Source of the DNA: Dyadobacter sp. 50-39
GTDB lineage: Bacteria; Bacteroidota; Bacteroidia; Cytophagales; Spirosomataceae
Reading direction: 5' to 3'
NCBI GenBank assembly: GCA_001898145.1
Contig: MKSR01000047.1
Span: 124,001 to 188,000, forward strand
Length of the DNA stretch: 64,000 nucleotides
Shown here: positions 8,839 through 17,731 of the stretch, in pieces
How positions within the stretch are numbered: position 1 is the first letter of the stretch
How the letters are laid out: every line of letters begins with the position of its first letter
Translations under genes and position numbers: made by a program
The notes under the pieces: model-generated
What the model saw: only the letters and a program-made list of their open reading frames with translations
The model's database searches: none
Told to the model about the DNA's origin: nothing

Positions 8839-9959
8839 GATACGCATTACTCTTCGACATATCACGGGCGCTGCTGCTAGCCAGGTGGAAGCAGACACTT
8901 GTCGCTGCGATAGGCGTTACGTTCAGCATTACCATGTTTATCGCTTTGCTAAGCTTCATGTCCGGGCTCAACCAGCTTTTAGACGGGCTGATTATTAACC
9001 GGACGCCGCATATCAGGCTTTTTAACGATATTAAAAACTCACCCGTTCAGCCGGTCGCCTTGTCGGCAAGATTTAAAGCCGTCTCCCACCATTTTATCAG
9101 ATCGGTCAAGCCGAAGGCCGAGCGGCCCGAAATTAGGAACAGCCGCGCTATTATAAATGCCCTGCAAAAAGATCCGATGGTATTGGGCGTAGCGCCGAAA
9201 CTCGTTACACAGGTTTTTTATAACGTGGGAGCGGTAAGGATCAACGGGCTTATCAACGGGATACAGCCCGGGCAGGAAACTCGGTTGTTTCTTTTCCAGG
9301 AATATGTTACTACGGGAGATGCCAGCGATTTGGACAGGGTTTCCGGCGGCATTATCCTGGGGAAAGGCATTGCTGATAAAATGATGGCCGCGCCAGGCGA
9401 CGTCATCTACGTGACTACTACCACGGGCGCTACGATGCCGCTGAAAGTCGTGGGTTACTTCCAATCCGGCCTGAGGGAAATCGACCAGATGAACAGCTAT
9501 GTATCAATCGCCACCGCGCAGAAATTGCTGGGAAAACCTTCCAGTTATGTTACCGATATTCAGGTTAAGCTCAGGGATATCAGCCATGCGCCGCTGCTGG
9601 CTGGTGAGTTCAGCCGACGTTTCAGTGTGGATGCCATCGATGTTCAAACCGAGAATGCGCAGTATGAAACCGGCAGCTTCATTCGCAGCCTGATCTCTTA
9701 CTCGGTCGGCATTACCTTGCTGGTCGTGGCAGGTTTTGGGATTTACAACATTTTGAATATGATGATTTACGAGAAAATGGATTCGATCGCCATTCTGAAG
9801 GCGACGGGGTTTTCGGGTAGGGACGTTAAATTCATTTTCACGGGTATCGCCGCCGGCATTGGTATTTTTGGAGGGGCGATCGGTTTGTTGCTGGGCTTTG
9901 GCACCTCCGTTCTCATAGACCAGGTCCCTTTCGAAACTGCTTCATTGCCAACCATCTAA
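8835..9959 (+). CDS. FtsX/MacB-type ABC permease, cut by an in-frame stop
   Basis: A 374-aa permease: N-terminal membrane helix (about 15-40), large periplasmic domain, then helices near 280-305 and 330-355. It starts with GTG overlapping the adaptor stop. It ends at TAA (9957-9959), yet the same frame continues without another stop for 45 codons to TGA at 10095-10097 and encodes the last membrane helix and the [17 protein letters not shown] tail normal for this family. A single A-to-T change (AAA to TAA) would explain it. The truncated protein lacks its fourth helix and is likely inactive, unless the stop is read through or is a sequence error. Confidence 0.8.
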   Translation: MRYALLFDISRALLLARWKQTLVAAIGVTFSITMFIALLSFMSGLNQLLDGLIINRTPHIRLFNDIKNSPVQPVALSARFKAVSHHFIRSVKPKAERPEIRNSRAIINALQKDPMVLGVAPKLVTQVFYNVGAVRINGLINGIQPGQETRLFLFQEYVTTGDASDLDRVSGGIILGKGIADKMMAAPGDVIYVTTTTGATMPLKVVGYFQSGLREIDQMNSYVSIATAQKLLGKPSSYVTDIQVKLRDISHAPLLAGEFSRRFSVDAIDVQTENAQYETGSFIRSLISYSVGITLLVVAGFGIYNILNMMIYEKMDSIAILKATGFSGRDVKFIFTGIAAGIGIFGGAIGLLLGFGTSVLIDQVPFETASLPTI

Positions 9960-10097
9960 ACGTACCCGGTTAGCTATGATCCTGTTTTTTACCTGATCGG
10001 AATTGTTTTTTCTACGGCCACCACGTTTTTAGCAGGCTATTTCCCTGCACGAAAAGCCAGCCGGATCGACCCCGTTGTTATCATCAGAGGGAAATGA
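9960..10097 (+). pseudogene. Detached C-terminal part of the ABC permease
   Basis: In frame with the preceding permease and separated from it only by the TAA at 9957-9959. It translates as a soluble loop (TYPVSYDPVFY), a membrane helix (LIGIVFSTATTFLAGYF) and the conserved end PARKASRIDP. Its TGA overlaps the ATG of the ATPase gene as an ATGA junction, which is what an intact operon would show. This supports a recent stop mutation rather than a natural end. Confidence 0.8.
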
Positions 10098-10768
10098 AAG
10101 ACCTTGTTTTACAGACCAGTCAGATTACCAAGTGGTTCCAAGACCCGGCGAATGTGCCCGTGTTGAGCGATATCAACTTACAGCTTTCCAGGGGAGAATT
10201 TGTGTCGGTAACGGGCAAGTCCGGCTGCGGCAAATCCACGCTGCTTTACATTTTGTCAACGATGGATACGGACTATGATGGAGAGCTTTACATCGATGGT
10301 GTTCGCATGAATGGCAAAACTGAACAGCAACTGGCCGGGGTGCGCAATGAAAAGATCGGCTTTGTGTTTCAATTTCACTATTTGCTCAACGAATTTTCCG
10401 TGCTGCAAAACGTGATGCTGCCCGCGCTCAGGTTGGGCCGCTGGCAGACGGGCGAAATTCAGCAGCGGGCTTACGAGAAGCTTGTCGCACTGGATATGCA
10501 CCAGCATGCGGAAAAGAGACCTAATCAACTTTCAGGAGGGCAGAAGCAACGCGTGGCCATCGCCCGGGCGATGATCAACGATCCGCTGATCATCATGGGT
10601 GATGAGCCGACGGGGAATCTGGATAAGCGTAATAGCGAGATTGTTTTCGAAATTTTCCTCGAACTGGCCCACACGCAAGGTCAGACGCTGCTGATCGTAA
10701 CCCATGACCAGGAGTTTGCACGCAAAACCGGGCGAACCATTCAAATGCAGGATGGGAGGGTTATTTAA
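10094..10768 (+). CDS. ABC transporter ATP-binding protein (MacB/LolD type)
   Basis: A 224-aa nucleotide-binding subunit. Walker A is GKSGCGKST, the Q-loop lies in FVFQFHYLL, the signature is LSGGQKQR, and Walker B is [13 protein letters not shown], followed by the switch histidine in IVTHD. The GEPTGNLD style and length match LolD/MacB/FtsE-like ATPases. It forms the exporter with the adaptor and permease just upstream, with which it overlaps by four bases. Substrate unknown; LolCDE-like lipoprotein release is less likely because an HlyD-type adaptor is present. Confidence 0.9.
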   Translation: MKDLVLQTSQITKWFQDPANVPVLSDINLQLSRGEFVSVTGKSGCGKSTLLYILSTMDTDYDGELYIDGVRMNGKTEQQLAGVRNEKIGFVFQFHYLLNEFSVLQNVMLPALRLGRWQTGEIQQRAYEKLVALDMHQHAEKRPNQLSGGQKQRVAIARAMINDPLIIMGDEPTGNLDKRNSEIVFEIFLELAHTQGQTLLIVTHDQEFARKTGRTIQMQDGRVI

Positions 10769-10821
10769 TGTCTGGCTTGCCACCTGTGAGGGAATTCAAA
10801 CCTTTTCTTTCGATCTAGCTT

Positions 10822-13365
10822 ATGGCGGCTGCTGATTCAATTTCACAAATACAATTCGGGGAGATTCCACTGCCAGCGCTATATCAGGCGCTTGGCACCG
10901 ATGGGAGTGGGCTGAACAACGAGCAGGCAGAGGAAAGACTGCAACGCGCCCGTGCCGATAAGCCACGTTCAGGTAAACGATTACCACGTGCGTTGTCTAC
11001 GCTGGTCCATCAGTTTAAAAGCCCGCTCGTGCTGCTGCTGGTAGTGGCAGTCGTTCTGTCCGCGTTTTTAGGTGAAGTTTCCGATACGCTCATTATCGGC
11101 TGTATCATCCTGGCAAGCGGACTTTTAAGCTTCTGGCAGGAATTCAAGGCAGGCAAGGCGGTTGAAAAACTGCAAAAACTGATTTCCCAGAAAAGCACCG
11201 TAATACGTGACGGTATTGAGCAGGTCATTGATGCGCAGCAGGTAGCACCTGCAGATTTGATCCTGGTTAAGGCTGGTGATATTATTCCGGCCGATTGCCG
11301 GATAATTGACAGCAACGAACTGCATGTGAACGAAAGCAGCCTGACTGGGGAAAGCTTTCCCGCAGAAAAGATGGAAGGACAAATCAGCAGACAAACCGCG
11401 CTTTCAGACAGCTTCAATTGCCTTTGGCAAGGCACCAACGTGATCAGTGGCACCGGTAGGGCGCTCGTGGTTCGTACTGGCGGGAATACTGTTTTCGGTA
11501 AACTCCGGGAGAGTCTTTCCGACAATCCTGAAACCGCCTTCGAGCGTGGAATTCGTGGTTTCGGCTATTTTCTTTTGCAGATTACCACCGTTTTGACGCT
11601 GGTAATACTTGCTGTCAATGTTTATTTCGGAAAGCCGCTCATTGATTCGGTGCTCTTCTCGCTGGCCTTAGCAGTGGGAATGGCGCCCGAGCTGCTTCCC
11701 GCCATCATGACCGTAGCCATGTCGAAAGCCGCCGCGCGCATGATGGAGCGGAAGGTGATCGTCAAAAAGCTTTCTTCGATTTTTAATCTGGGCGAAGTGA
11801 CTGTGCTATGTACCGATAAAACAGGAACTATCACCGAGGGCAGCGTCAGGGTTTGCGATGCGGTTGACGCGGCCGGGAAATCCTGTCAGCATCTACGCCG
11901 GTATGCTTATCTGAATGCGGTCATGCAGCAGGGTTTTGCCAACCCGATCGATCAGGCGCTGGCCGATCTGGCGCTAGATGAGAAGGGCTACCGCAGACTT
12001 AACGAGGTTCCATACGACTTTATCAGAAAGCGGGTGACCGTCCTGGCAGCGAGTGATAACGGAAATGTGATGATCAGCAAGGGGGCGCTCGAAAGTATTC
12101 TCGAGGTATGTTCTCTTTTGGAGATTGGAATGGGTGTTAGGATACAGCTGGACCAGGCGCACCGCACATCGCTGCTGGGTCAATATCAAGCCTATTGTGA
12201 GCAGGGGTTCCGCGTGTTGGGCATTGCCGTCAAAAATACCCAGCTCGACCATATCACGCGGGCCGACGAAAGTGAAATGTCGTTTGCCGGATTTCTGTTA
12301 TTGGAAGATCCTTTAAAGCCTTCGAGCCATGCCTATCTTCAGAGGCTGCGATCGTTAGACGTGGAAGTCAAAATCATTACCGGAGACAACCGTTTCGCCG
12401 CCGCGCATATTGCCCGAAGACTTGGGATTGAGAGTGACCGCATTTTAACGGGACCTGATCTGGACAACCTCTCTGAGGAGGCTTTCGGGCAGCGTGTGAT
12501 GAACATTGCCGTTTTCGCAGAGATTGAGCCACATCAGAAAGTCAGAGTAGTCAAAGCGCTCAGAGAGCAGGGTGCAGTGACTGCCTACATCGGAGATGGA
12601 ATCAATGACGTCGCGGCTATCAATGCGGCTGACGCGGGGATTTCCACTGATAATGCGGTTGACGTTGCTAAACAGGCGGCCGACTTCGTCCTGATCGAGA
12701 AGGACTTGTCTGTACTGGCCGACGGTATTCTGGAAGGTCGCAAGTCATTTGCCAACTCGATGAAGTACATCTTTATCACGACCGGGGCAACTTTTGGAAA
12801 TATGTTCAGCATGGCCGGCGCCTCACTTCTGCTTCCATTTCTCCCCATGCTTCCCAAGCAGATCCTGCTCACTAATTTTATTACCGACTTTCCGGCTTTG
12901 GCTATCGCCTCCGACAACGTTGATTCCCAGCAAACGACCGGAGCTGGGAAATGGAACATGGGTATGATCCGCCGCTTCATGGTTGTATTTGGTTTGCACA
13001 GTTCGTTCTTTGACTTTCTGACCTTTTATGTCTTATACTTTCACTTACAGCTCTCCGGTGCCGCTTTCAGAACGGGCTGGTTTATTGAGTCAGTGGTCAC
13101 GGAGCTGCTCATTTTGCTTGTTGTAAGAAGCAGGCACCCAGTTCTAGCCAGCAGGCCTTCCAATTCCCTGTTCTGGCTCACGTTTGCGGCCCTTGCTCTT
13201 ACGGTGATTCTGCCGGCTTCCCCACTTGCAAACCAGCTGGGATTTGCCCGGATTGCACCTGGGGAGGCCGCCTGGATTTTCGGTATACTGATCGCTTACC
13301 TGATCAGCGCCGATTTACTTAAAGTGCGCTTTTTCAGTAGGTACCAAATGAAAAGGGAAACGTGA
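10822..13365 (+). CDS. mgtA: Magnesium-translocating P-type ATPase
   Basis: An 847-aa P-type ATPase of the MgtA/MgtB (P3B) group. Landmarks are the actuator motif NESSLTGESFPAEK, the phosphorylated Asp332 in CTDKTGT, a nucleotide-binding domain, the hinge YIGDGINDVAAINAADAG, and the C-terminal membrane block beginning after KSFANSMKYIF. The ISTDNAVDVAKQAADFVLIEKDL stretch and LLTNFITDFPALAIASDNVD are typical of Mg2+ importers. It sits 53 bp after the ABC exporter genes and may share their transcript. No Mg-sensing leader is obvious in the short gap. Confidence 0.9.
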   Translation: MAAADSISQIQFGEIPLPALYQALGTDGSGLNNEQAEERLQRARADKPRSGKRLPRALSTLVHQFKSPLVLLLVVAVVLSAFLGEVSDTLIIGCIILASGLLSFWQEFKAGKAVEKLQKLISQKSTVIRDGIEQVIDAQQVAPADLILVKAGDIIPADCRIIDSNELHVNESSLTGESFPAEKMEGQISRQTALSDSFNCLWQGTNVISGTGRALVVRTGGNTVFGKLRESLSDNPETAFERGIRGFGYFLLQITTVLTLVILAVNVYFGKPLIDSVLFSLALAVGMAPELLPAIMTVAMSKAAARMMERKVIVKKLSSIFNLGEVTVLCTDKTGTITEGSVRVCDAVDAAGKSCQHLRRYAYLNAVMQQGFANPIDQALADLALDEKGYRRLNEVPYDFIRKRVTVLAASDNGNVMISKGALESILEVCSLLEIGMGVRIQLDQAHRTSLLGQYQAYCEQGFRVLGIAVKNTQLDHITRADESEMSFAGFLLLEDPLKPSSHAYLQRLRSLDVEVKIITGDNRFAAAHIARRLGIESDRILTGPDLDNLSEEAFGQRVMNIAVFAEIEPHQKVRVVKALREQGAVTAYIGDGINDVAAINAADAGISTDNAVDVAKQAADFVLIEKDLSVLADGILEGRKSFANSMKYIFITTGATFGNMFSMAGASLLLPFLPMLPKQILLTNFITDFPALAIASDNVDSQQTTGAGKWNMGMIRRFMVVFGLHSSFFDFLTFYVLYFHLQLSGAAFRTGWFIESVVTELLILLVVRSRHPVLASRPSNSLFWLTFAALALTVILPASPLANQLGFARIAPGEAAWIFGILIAYLISADLLKVRFFSRYQMKRET

Positions 13366-13549
13366 CGGCCAGAAAGTGGACATTTTTTTAGGGTAGAAAA
13401 TCCAGCGGTGCGAGCGCGATTGGATCAGCTCTGAGCAAAGTCATATTTTGCGTTGCTAGTTGTCATCCTGTTTGCCAGGGTGAGAATTTAATTTAGATCC
13501 AGCGTATAACCACAAGGGTTGCGTATGTAATTAGCAAAACACCTGTCCT

Positions 13550-14395
13550 ATGAAAAGAATACTTGTGCCCTGCGATTTTTCGCCAGCGGCGAAGCATGCC
13601 TTTCAGTTCGCTGTCGAGATGGCTGCCGCCTGCGGTGGTCACGTGCTGGTACTGAAAGTAATGCAAGTTCCGACTATTTTTGGGAATGGGATGCCCGGGC
13701 AGCCTTTCGCTGCGATCGATCCAATTCCGATGATAGATGAATGGATCGCATACAGCGAAACGGAGTTTGAAAAAATGAAAAGGAAAACTGGTCGAGCCTC
13801 GGGCTCGGAAGAGCTGCTGCTGGAAACCGGATACGTAAACGATGTCATCCGTGATGTGATCACAAGGGAGAAGATCGACCTTGTCATCATGGGCACTGAC
13901 GGTGCGTCAGGGTTCAAGGAATTCTTTATTGGTTCGCATACCGAAAAGATCGTGCGCGCCTCTGCGGTACCCGTGATGGCCGTACACGGACCGTTCCATT
14001 TGGAATGGGTCAAAAATATCGTGTTCCCGACCAGTATGGAGCTCGATCAAAAACCGCTCATTGAGCAGATCAAGGCATTGCAGTCATTGTTCGGAGCGGT
14101 GATACACTTGTTATACGTGAATGGTTTTCCGTTTTCCCGGGACTCCGATGAGGAGGCCGAACGCAAGTTAGAAGAATACGCGCTGTTTTATGGATTGAAG
14201 GATTACACCGTTCATGTCGGCAGGGGCCTTAACATCCGGGAGGGCATCCTCAAATACGCCCGCCGCATCCCCAATTCGATCATTGCAATGGGCACGCACG
14301 GGCACACCGGGCTCGCGCATATTACCGAAGGGAGCGTCGCCGAAGATGTGGTCAACCATCTATCGGAGCCTGTTTGGACATACGTAATGCAATGA
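13550..14395 (+). CDS. Universal stress protein, two UspA domains
   Basis: A 281-aa tandem UspA protein. The N-terminal domain runs from RILVPCDFSPAAKHAF to about residue 150 and ends with a VIMGTDGASGFKEFFIGSHTEKIVRASAVPVMAV segment, the ATP-binding loop type. The second domain has AMGTHGHTGLAHITEGSVAEDVV. Each contains a G-2x-G-9x-G-like loop, so ATP binding is likely. It follows the Mg2+ ATPase by 184 bp. The stop overlaps an alternative start of the next lipoprotein gene. A second USP lies at about 36 kb. Confidence 0.85.
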   Translation: MKRILVPCDFSPAAKHAFQFAVEMAAACGGHVLVLKVMQVPTIFGNGMPGQPFAAIDPIPMIDEWIAYSETEFEKMKRKTGRASGSEELLLETGYVNDVIRDVITREKIDLVIMGTDGASGFKEFFIGSHTEKIVRASAVPVMAVHGPFHLEWVKNIVFPTSMELDQKPLIEQIKALQSLFGAVIHLLYVNGFPFSRDSDEEAERKLEEYALFYGLKDYTVHVGRGLNIREGILKYARRIPNSIIAMGTHGHTGLAHITEGSVAEDVVNHLSEPVWTYVMQ

Positions 14396-14427
14396 ATTTA
14401 TGTCCATACCAACTTTTCCACGAACTC

Positions 14428-15003
14428 ATGCGGACAGCGCTTGCTATATTGGCGGTGACCCTCATGGGGTGCAGCCCTGAGATCAGAGTCTACCACGAGG
14501 TTGATAAGAGCAATCCCGTTAACCAATACAAGACTTTCCAATGGGCAAAGGCGGATAGCCTCCTCTGGAAAATGAATCCGTTATATTTCAACGAATTAAA
14601 TGACGGTAGAATCAAACAGGCTTTCCATGATTTAATGATTGCGAAGGGTTATCTGCCTGTTAGTGATACTGCTGATCTGACACTACGCTACGATATCCAC
14701 GTTGAAGAACTGTCCGTACTGCTGCCGGATCCGTACGGCTATATGTACGGCGACTATTGGATGATGCCGCGCGATAACTTGTTTCGATATCGGGAGGCGA
14801 CGTTGATTATAGACGTCTGGCATTCGAAGAACAGGAAGCTGATATGGCGGGGCTGGGCAGTTGCGGCGATCGAAGTAGTATTCGATGATGGAAAAAAGCC
14901 CGAAACAGTTATCCGGTCGGTGGCTGCAAAAATTCTCGATGCGCTTCCATCATACACCGACCCAGTCGACTCAGTAGTGAGGAAAGATCGCGTGGAAAAC
15001 TAG
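14428..15003 (+). CDS. DUF4136 lipoprotein
   Basis: A 191-aa lipoprotein with a short signal peptide ending in the lipobox TLMGC (Cys15). The mature part fits DUF4136: NQYKTFQWAKADSLLW near the start, a helix beginning RIKQAFHDLMIAKGY, then LTLRYDIHVEE and a final VWHSKNRKLIWRGWA strand. It is located in the periplasm or on the membrane; function unknown. An ATG at 14392 overlapping the USP stop would add 12 residues, but the start at 14428 gives a cleaner signal peptide. Confidence 0.75.
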   Translation: MRTALAILAVTLMGCSPEIRVYHEVDKSNPVNQYKTFQWAKADSLLWKMNPLYFNELNDGRIKQAFHDLMIAKGYLPVSDTADLTLRYDIHVEELSVLLPDPYGYMYGDYWMMPRDNLFRYREATLIIDVWHSKNRKLIWRGWAVAAIEVVFDDGKKPETVIRSVAAKILDALPSYTDPVDSVVRKDRVEN

Positions 15004-15040
15004 GAACGGCCTGACAGTAATTTCATTCACCACTAGCCGG

Positions 15041-15232
15041 ATGCCTTCTCTGTTTTCGACTGCGGTTTTTGCTATATTCCTTGCGTTCGCCGCGATTGCA
15101 TTTGTAGCTGCCGCCATTGTTTCATTTGCAATCTTTTTAAATGTCGGTATGCCGCTCAATGATCTGTTACATGTGCTTTTGTTATATATCGTTTTGGCGG
15201 CAATCTTCTACGGGGTTTACAAGATTTTATAG
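15041..15232 (+). CDS. Small membrane protein, 63 aa
   Basis: A short hydrophobic protein with two predicted membrane helices (about 6-30 and 42-60) and few charged residues. I recognise no family. It follows the DUF4136 lipoprotein gene by 37 bp on the same strand, which is its main support. Confidence 0.45.
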   Translation: MPSLFSTAVFAIFLAFAAIAFVAAAIVSFAIFLNVGMPLNDLLHVLLLYIVLAAIFYGVYKIL

Positions 15233-15348
15233 ATGCTGGTCTAGGCAGCCGCCCGGCTGCTGCGGGAGGAAATGTGTGAATGCGGGTACACGTTTTGATT
15301 TGTGAAAGAAAATTCATCTCTTGCCCACTACAAAAACAGTGTATTCAA

Positions 15349-15939
15349 ATGCTTAGTAAAACCATCATGATGGCCGCGTTGGCGGCCGGTTCGTTTTGTG
15401 CCGATGTCCAGGCCGGTACCCCTTCACTTTCCCGTATCGGTGCCGCGAAGGTAGTCCCGGATTCGATTGATTTAACCAAAATTCCTTACAGCGAAAAGGA
15501 GCTGGCCGCATTTCCTACTTTTAATCCGCCGACCGACATTGTTCCTCTGAATAAGCCACTTATCCGCGATTTCGACAGGCTGTTTTTCCCGACCAAGCAG
15601 GGGATGATTGCCCTGGAAGGGAAAGTTTACAAAGCATTCGTGACGAGTGTGACGGGTAAAGAATGGTCGCTGCCCTACTTTGAAAAGAGTTACAGAGACC
15701 TTATCACCGCAGCGGGCGGCGTGCTGATTTACCAGGGAAAAGTGGCGCCGGCAGAGCTGGAACGCATCAAAGACGAGGCCACGTATTTCGGTGAAGAGGG
15801 CTCGATCGACTACACCAATACGGTGGTGAAAGTTTACGCAATACGTAGAAAAGAGGGTGATCACGTCTTCGTTCAGTTTTCGGGATACAGTGCAGGCGGC
15901 TCCATCCAGATCCTGCAATTGCCTAAAAAGGAAAAATAG
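15349..15939 (+). CDS. Exported protein, possibly DUF4892-like
   Basis: A 196-aa protein with an N-terminal signal peptide (about residues 1-22, ending ADVQA). The second half (from about residue 85) has the pattern of the module that precedes OmpA domains in some envelope proteins: a strand block, YFEKSYRDLITAAGGVLIYQG, and ending HVFVQFSGYSAGGSIQILQL. I offer DUF4892 only as a resemblance; no OmpA domain follows here. The frame is open from 15280, but only the ATG at 15349 gives a signal peptide. A strong terminator hairpin follows. Confidence 0.6.
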   Translation: MLSKTIMMAALAAGSFCADVQAGTPSLSRIGAAKVVPDSIDLTKIPYSEKELAAFPTFNPPTDIVPLNKPLIRDFDRLFFPTKQGMIALEGKVYKAFVTSVTGKEWSLPYFEKSYRDLITAAGGVLIYQGKVAPAELERIKDEATYFGEEGSIDYTNTVVKVYAIRRKEGDHVFVQFSGYSAGGSIQILQLPKKEK

Positions 15940-15948
15940 TTTATGAAC

Positions 15949-15988
15949 GGAAAGTTCCCGGCTGTCGGGCCGGGAACTTTCCAGCTTT
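15949..15988 (+). terminator. Strong hairpin after the exported-protein gene
   Basis: A 14-bp perfect stem (GGAAAGTTCCCGGC / GCCGGGAACTTTCC) around a 6-nt loop spans 15949-15982, ten bases past the stop. It is not followed by a long T run, but the stem is very stable. Confidence 0.75.
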
Positions 15989-16025
15989 CCGGAATGAGCA
16001 GTAAAACAGATCAAAATATTCTATC

Positions 16026-16454
16026 ATGAGAAGCATCAATCCCTGGATTAATTTCAATGGTAATGCCGAAGAAGCATTCACCTTCTACAAATCTGTTTTC
16101 GGCGGAGCGTTTACCAGGATCATCCGCTTTAAAGACTTAGCTAGCGACGATTTTCCAATCCCTGAAAACGAAGCAGACAAAATCATGACCATCGTGTTAC
16201 CGCTGGGCGGACACAACTCATTGATTGGTAACGATGTGCCATCATTCATGGGCCGCGTCAACGAAGACGAAAACCGGTCCAAAATTGCTGTCAGCGCCGA
16301 AAGCCGCGAAGAAGCGGAACGGCTGTTCCAGGGGCTGTCTGCCGGGGGGAGCATCGAAGGTCCATTTGGTGAGAGTCCCTGGGGGACTTACGCGGGTATG
16401 TTCCGCGATCGGTTCGGGATCGAGTGGATTGTGGAATATGATCCGGAGGCGTGA
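16026..16454 (+). CDS. VOC family protein, PhnB-like
   Basis: A 142-aa glyoxalase-fold protein of the PhnB/3-demethylubiquinone-like branch: INPWINFNGNAEEAFTFYKSVFGG at the start and SPWGTYAGMFRDRFGIEWIVEY at the end. These proteins often lack the metal site and their substrates are unknown. The following gene is YjdM (PhnA), but that name pairing does not indicate phosphonate metabolism here; no C-P lyase genes are near. Confidence 0.85.
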   Translation: MRSINPWINFNGNAEEAFTFYKSVFGGAFTRIIRFKDLASDDFPIPENEADKIMTIVLPLGGHNSLIGNDVPSFMGRVNEDENRSKIAVSAESREEAERLFQGLSAGGSIEGPFGESPWGTYAGMFRDRFGIEWIVEYDPEA

Positions 16455-16482
16455 GAATGCTTTCGGATTCGTTTCGTTAGCT

Positions 16483-16490
16483 TATATTTG
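16483..16490 (+). promoter_or_regulatory. -7 promoter box before yjdM
   Basis: TATATTTG matches the Bacteroidota sigma-ABfr -7 consensus TAnnTTTG. It lies 20 bp before the yjdM ATG, and a TTTCGG at 16461 is at about the right distance for a -33 element. Confidence 0.65.
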
Positions 16491-16510
16491 CCCGTACAAA
16501 AAACAATACA

Positions 16511-16852
16511 ATGATAGAACTGCCCGGGTGCCCACAATGCAAATCAACTTATACTTACGAAATGGGAGCCCTGCTGGTTTGCCCCGAATGCAACTTCGAA
16601 TGGAGTCCTGACGAGCCCGAAGACCAGCAGCCAGAAACATCCGTAGTGAAGGACAGCAACGGCAATATCCTTCATGACGGGGATACCGTGATAGTGATCA
16701 AAAGCCTGCCGGTAAAAGGCAGTTCGCATACGATCAAAGTGGGGACAAAAGTGAAAAACATCCGGCTGGTGGAAGGCGATCATAACCTGGACTGCAAAAT
16801 TGATGGTTTCGGGGCGATGGGCCTGAAATCCGAATTTGTCAGGAAGGCTTGA
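16511..16852 (+). CDS. yjdM: Zinc-ribbon alkylphosphonate utilisation-type protein YjdM
   Basis: A 113-aa YjdM (formerly PhnA) family protein. A four-cysteine zinc ribbon lies at the N-terminus ([21 protein letters not shown]), followed by the conserved beta domain with [21 protein letters not shown] and [19 protein letters not shown]. The exact cellular role is not established for the family. It has its own promoter box at 16483-16490 and ends at a hairpin shared with the convergent DUF2306 gene. Confidence 0.9.
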   Translation: MIELPGCPQCKSTYTYEMGALLVCPECNFEWSPDEPEDQQPETSVVKDSNGNILHDGDTVIVIKSLPVKGSSHTIKVGTKVKNIRLVEGDHNLDCKIDGFGAMGLKSEFVRKA

Positions 16853-16860
16853 CGAAAATG

Positions 16861-16884
16861 TGCTGGAAGCGTTGCTGTCCAGCA
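16861..16884. terminator. Hairpin between convergent genes
   Basis: TGCTGGA and TCCAGCA form a 7-bp stem around a 10-nt loop, nine bases past the yjdM stop and between the convergent yjdM and DUF2306 genes. No clear T run follows, so termination is inferred from position. Confidence 0.4.
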
Positions 16885-16949
16885 TTCCGGACTTTACAAG
16901 CGAGGTGTATGTACCTGTGTTTCAACGATTAATTTTAAACCCTTAAACA

Positions 16950-17576
16950 TTATTCCTTCATATTCTTAGTGAGCACGACGGCTACCAGCATATTTGGTAC
17001 CCAGCATAGCCATGCAACCAGCATATATGCCTGTATAAAATCATTGAAAATGAGTACCAGAATGGGCAGCAGGATTCGTAGTGTCACTGCTGCGAAGCAG
17101 GCGGCGAAGCTGAACACCATCCATTTTTGGTGATCCACAAAGCGGCTTTCCAGGATGCTTACATAACCCTGCCATGTAGATGTAAACCAAATCAGGGCCA
17201 GCGTGAAGAAACCAGTTGCGGCGATCCAGCCGCCTTCGGCATGGAAGGCCAGGTATGCTGCCGAAAAGGAGCTGCAAATCGCCAAGGCGATGTACAGCTT
17301 TCCAAGATTTCGGTGAAAAACAGGCGTGGCTACCCTGATCCTTTTGTTAAACTGAACCCAACCGGTTAACAGACCCAGCCCACCGGTCATGATGTGCGCG
17401 TAAAAGGCGACATTCCATGTCACGCTTGCCAATAGCGGGGAGGCTTTGTTGCCCAGCATTCCGAAATTATCCTCAATAATGTAAAACAATGGGTACAGGC
17501 CGATAATTGTTGCCAAAAAGGCCAATACGGCTTGTATGATTTTGTTTAGAATGCCAGATGTTGATGAGGATGCCAT
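16950..17576 (-). CDS. DUF2306 membrane protein
   Basis: A 208-aa integral membrane protein with about six hydrophobic segments. The HIMTGGLGLLTGWVQF and HRNLGKLYIALAICSSFSAAYLAFHAEGG segments and the later FVDHQKWMVFSFA motif are typical of DUF2306, a family with conserved histidines in or near membrane helices. The function is unknown. It is a single gene, convergent with yjdM. Confidence 0.8.
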   Translation of the reverse strand: MASSSTSGILNKIIQAVLAFLATIIGLYPLFYIIEDNFGMLGNKASPLLASVTWNVAFYAHIMTGGLGLLTGWVQFNKRIRVATPVFHRNLGKLYIALAICSSFSAAYLAFHAEGGWIAATGFFTLALIWFTSTWQGYVSILESRFVDHQKWMVFSFAACFAAVTLRILLPILVLIFNDFIQAYMLVAWLCWVPNMLVAVVLTKNMKE

Positions 17577-17731
17577 GAAAGTCTTTTGGCATAGGATGTT
17601 TTTTGTTCTAGTTAAGTTGCACCTTCATTTTTAAAAAGTCTTCCATTCTTAAATAAACATTTGCGTGAAGGAACTAGGTTGCCGATTTAATGTTTTTTTG
17701 ATAGCAGCATTCAAAAAGATAGTGAGCACAT

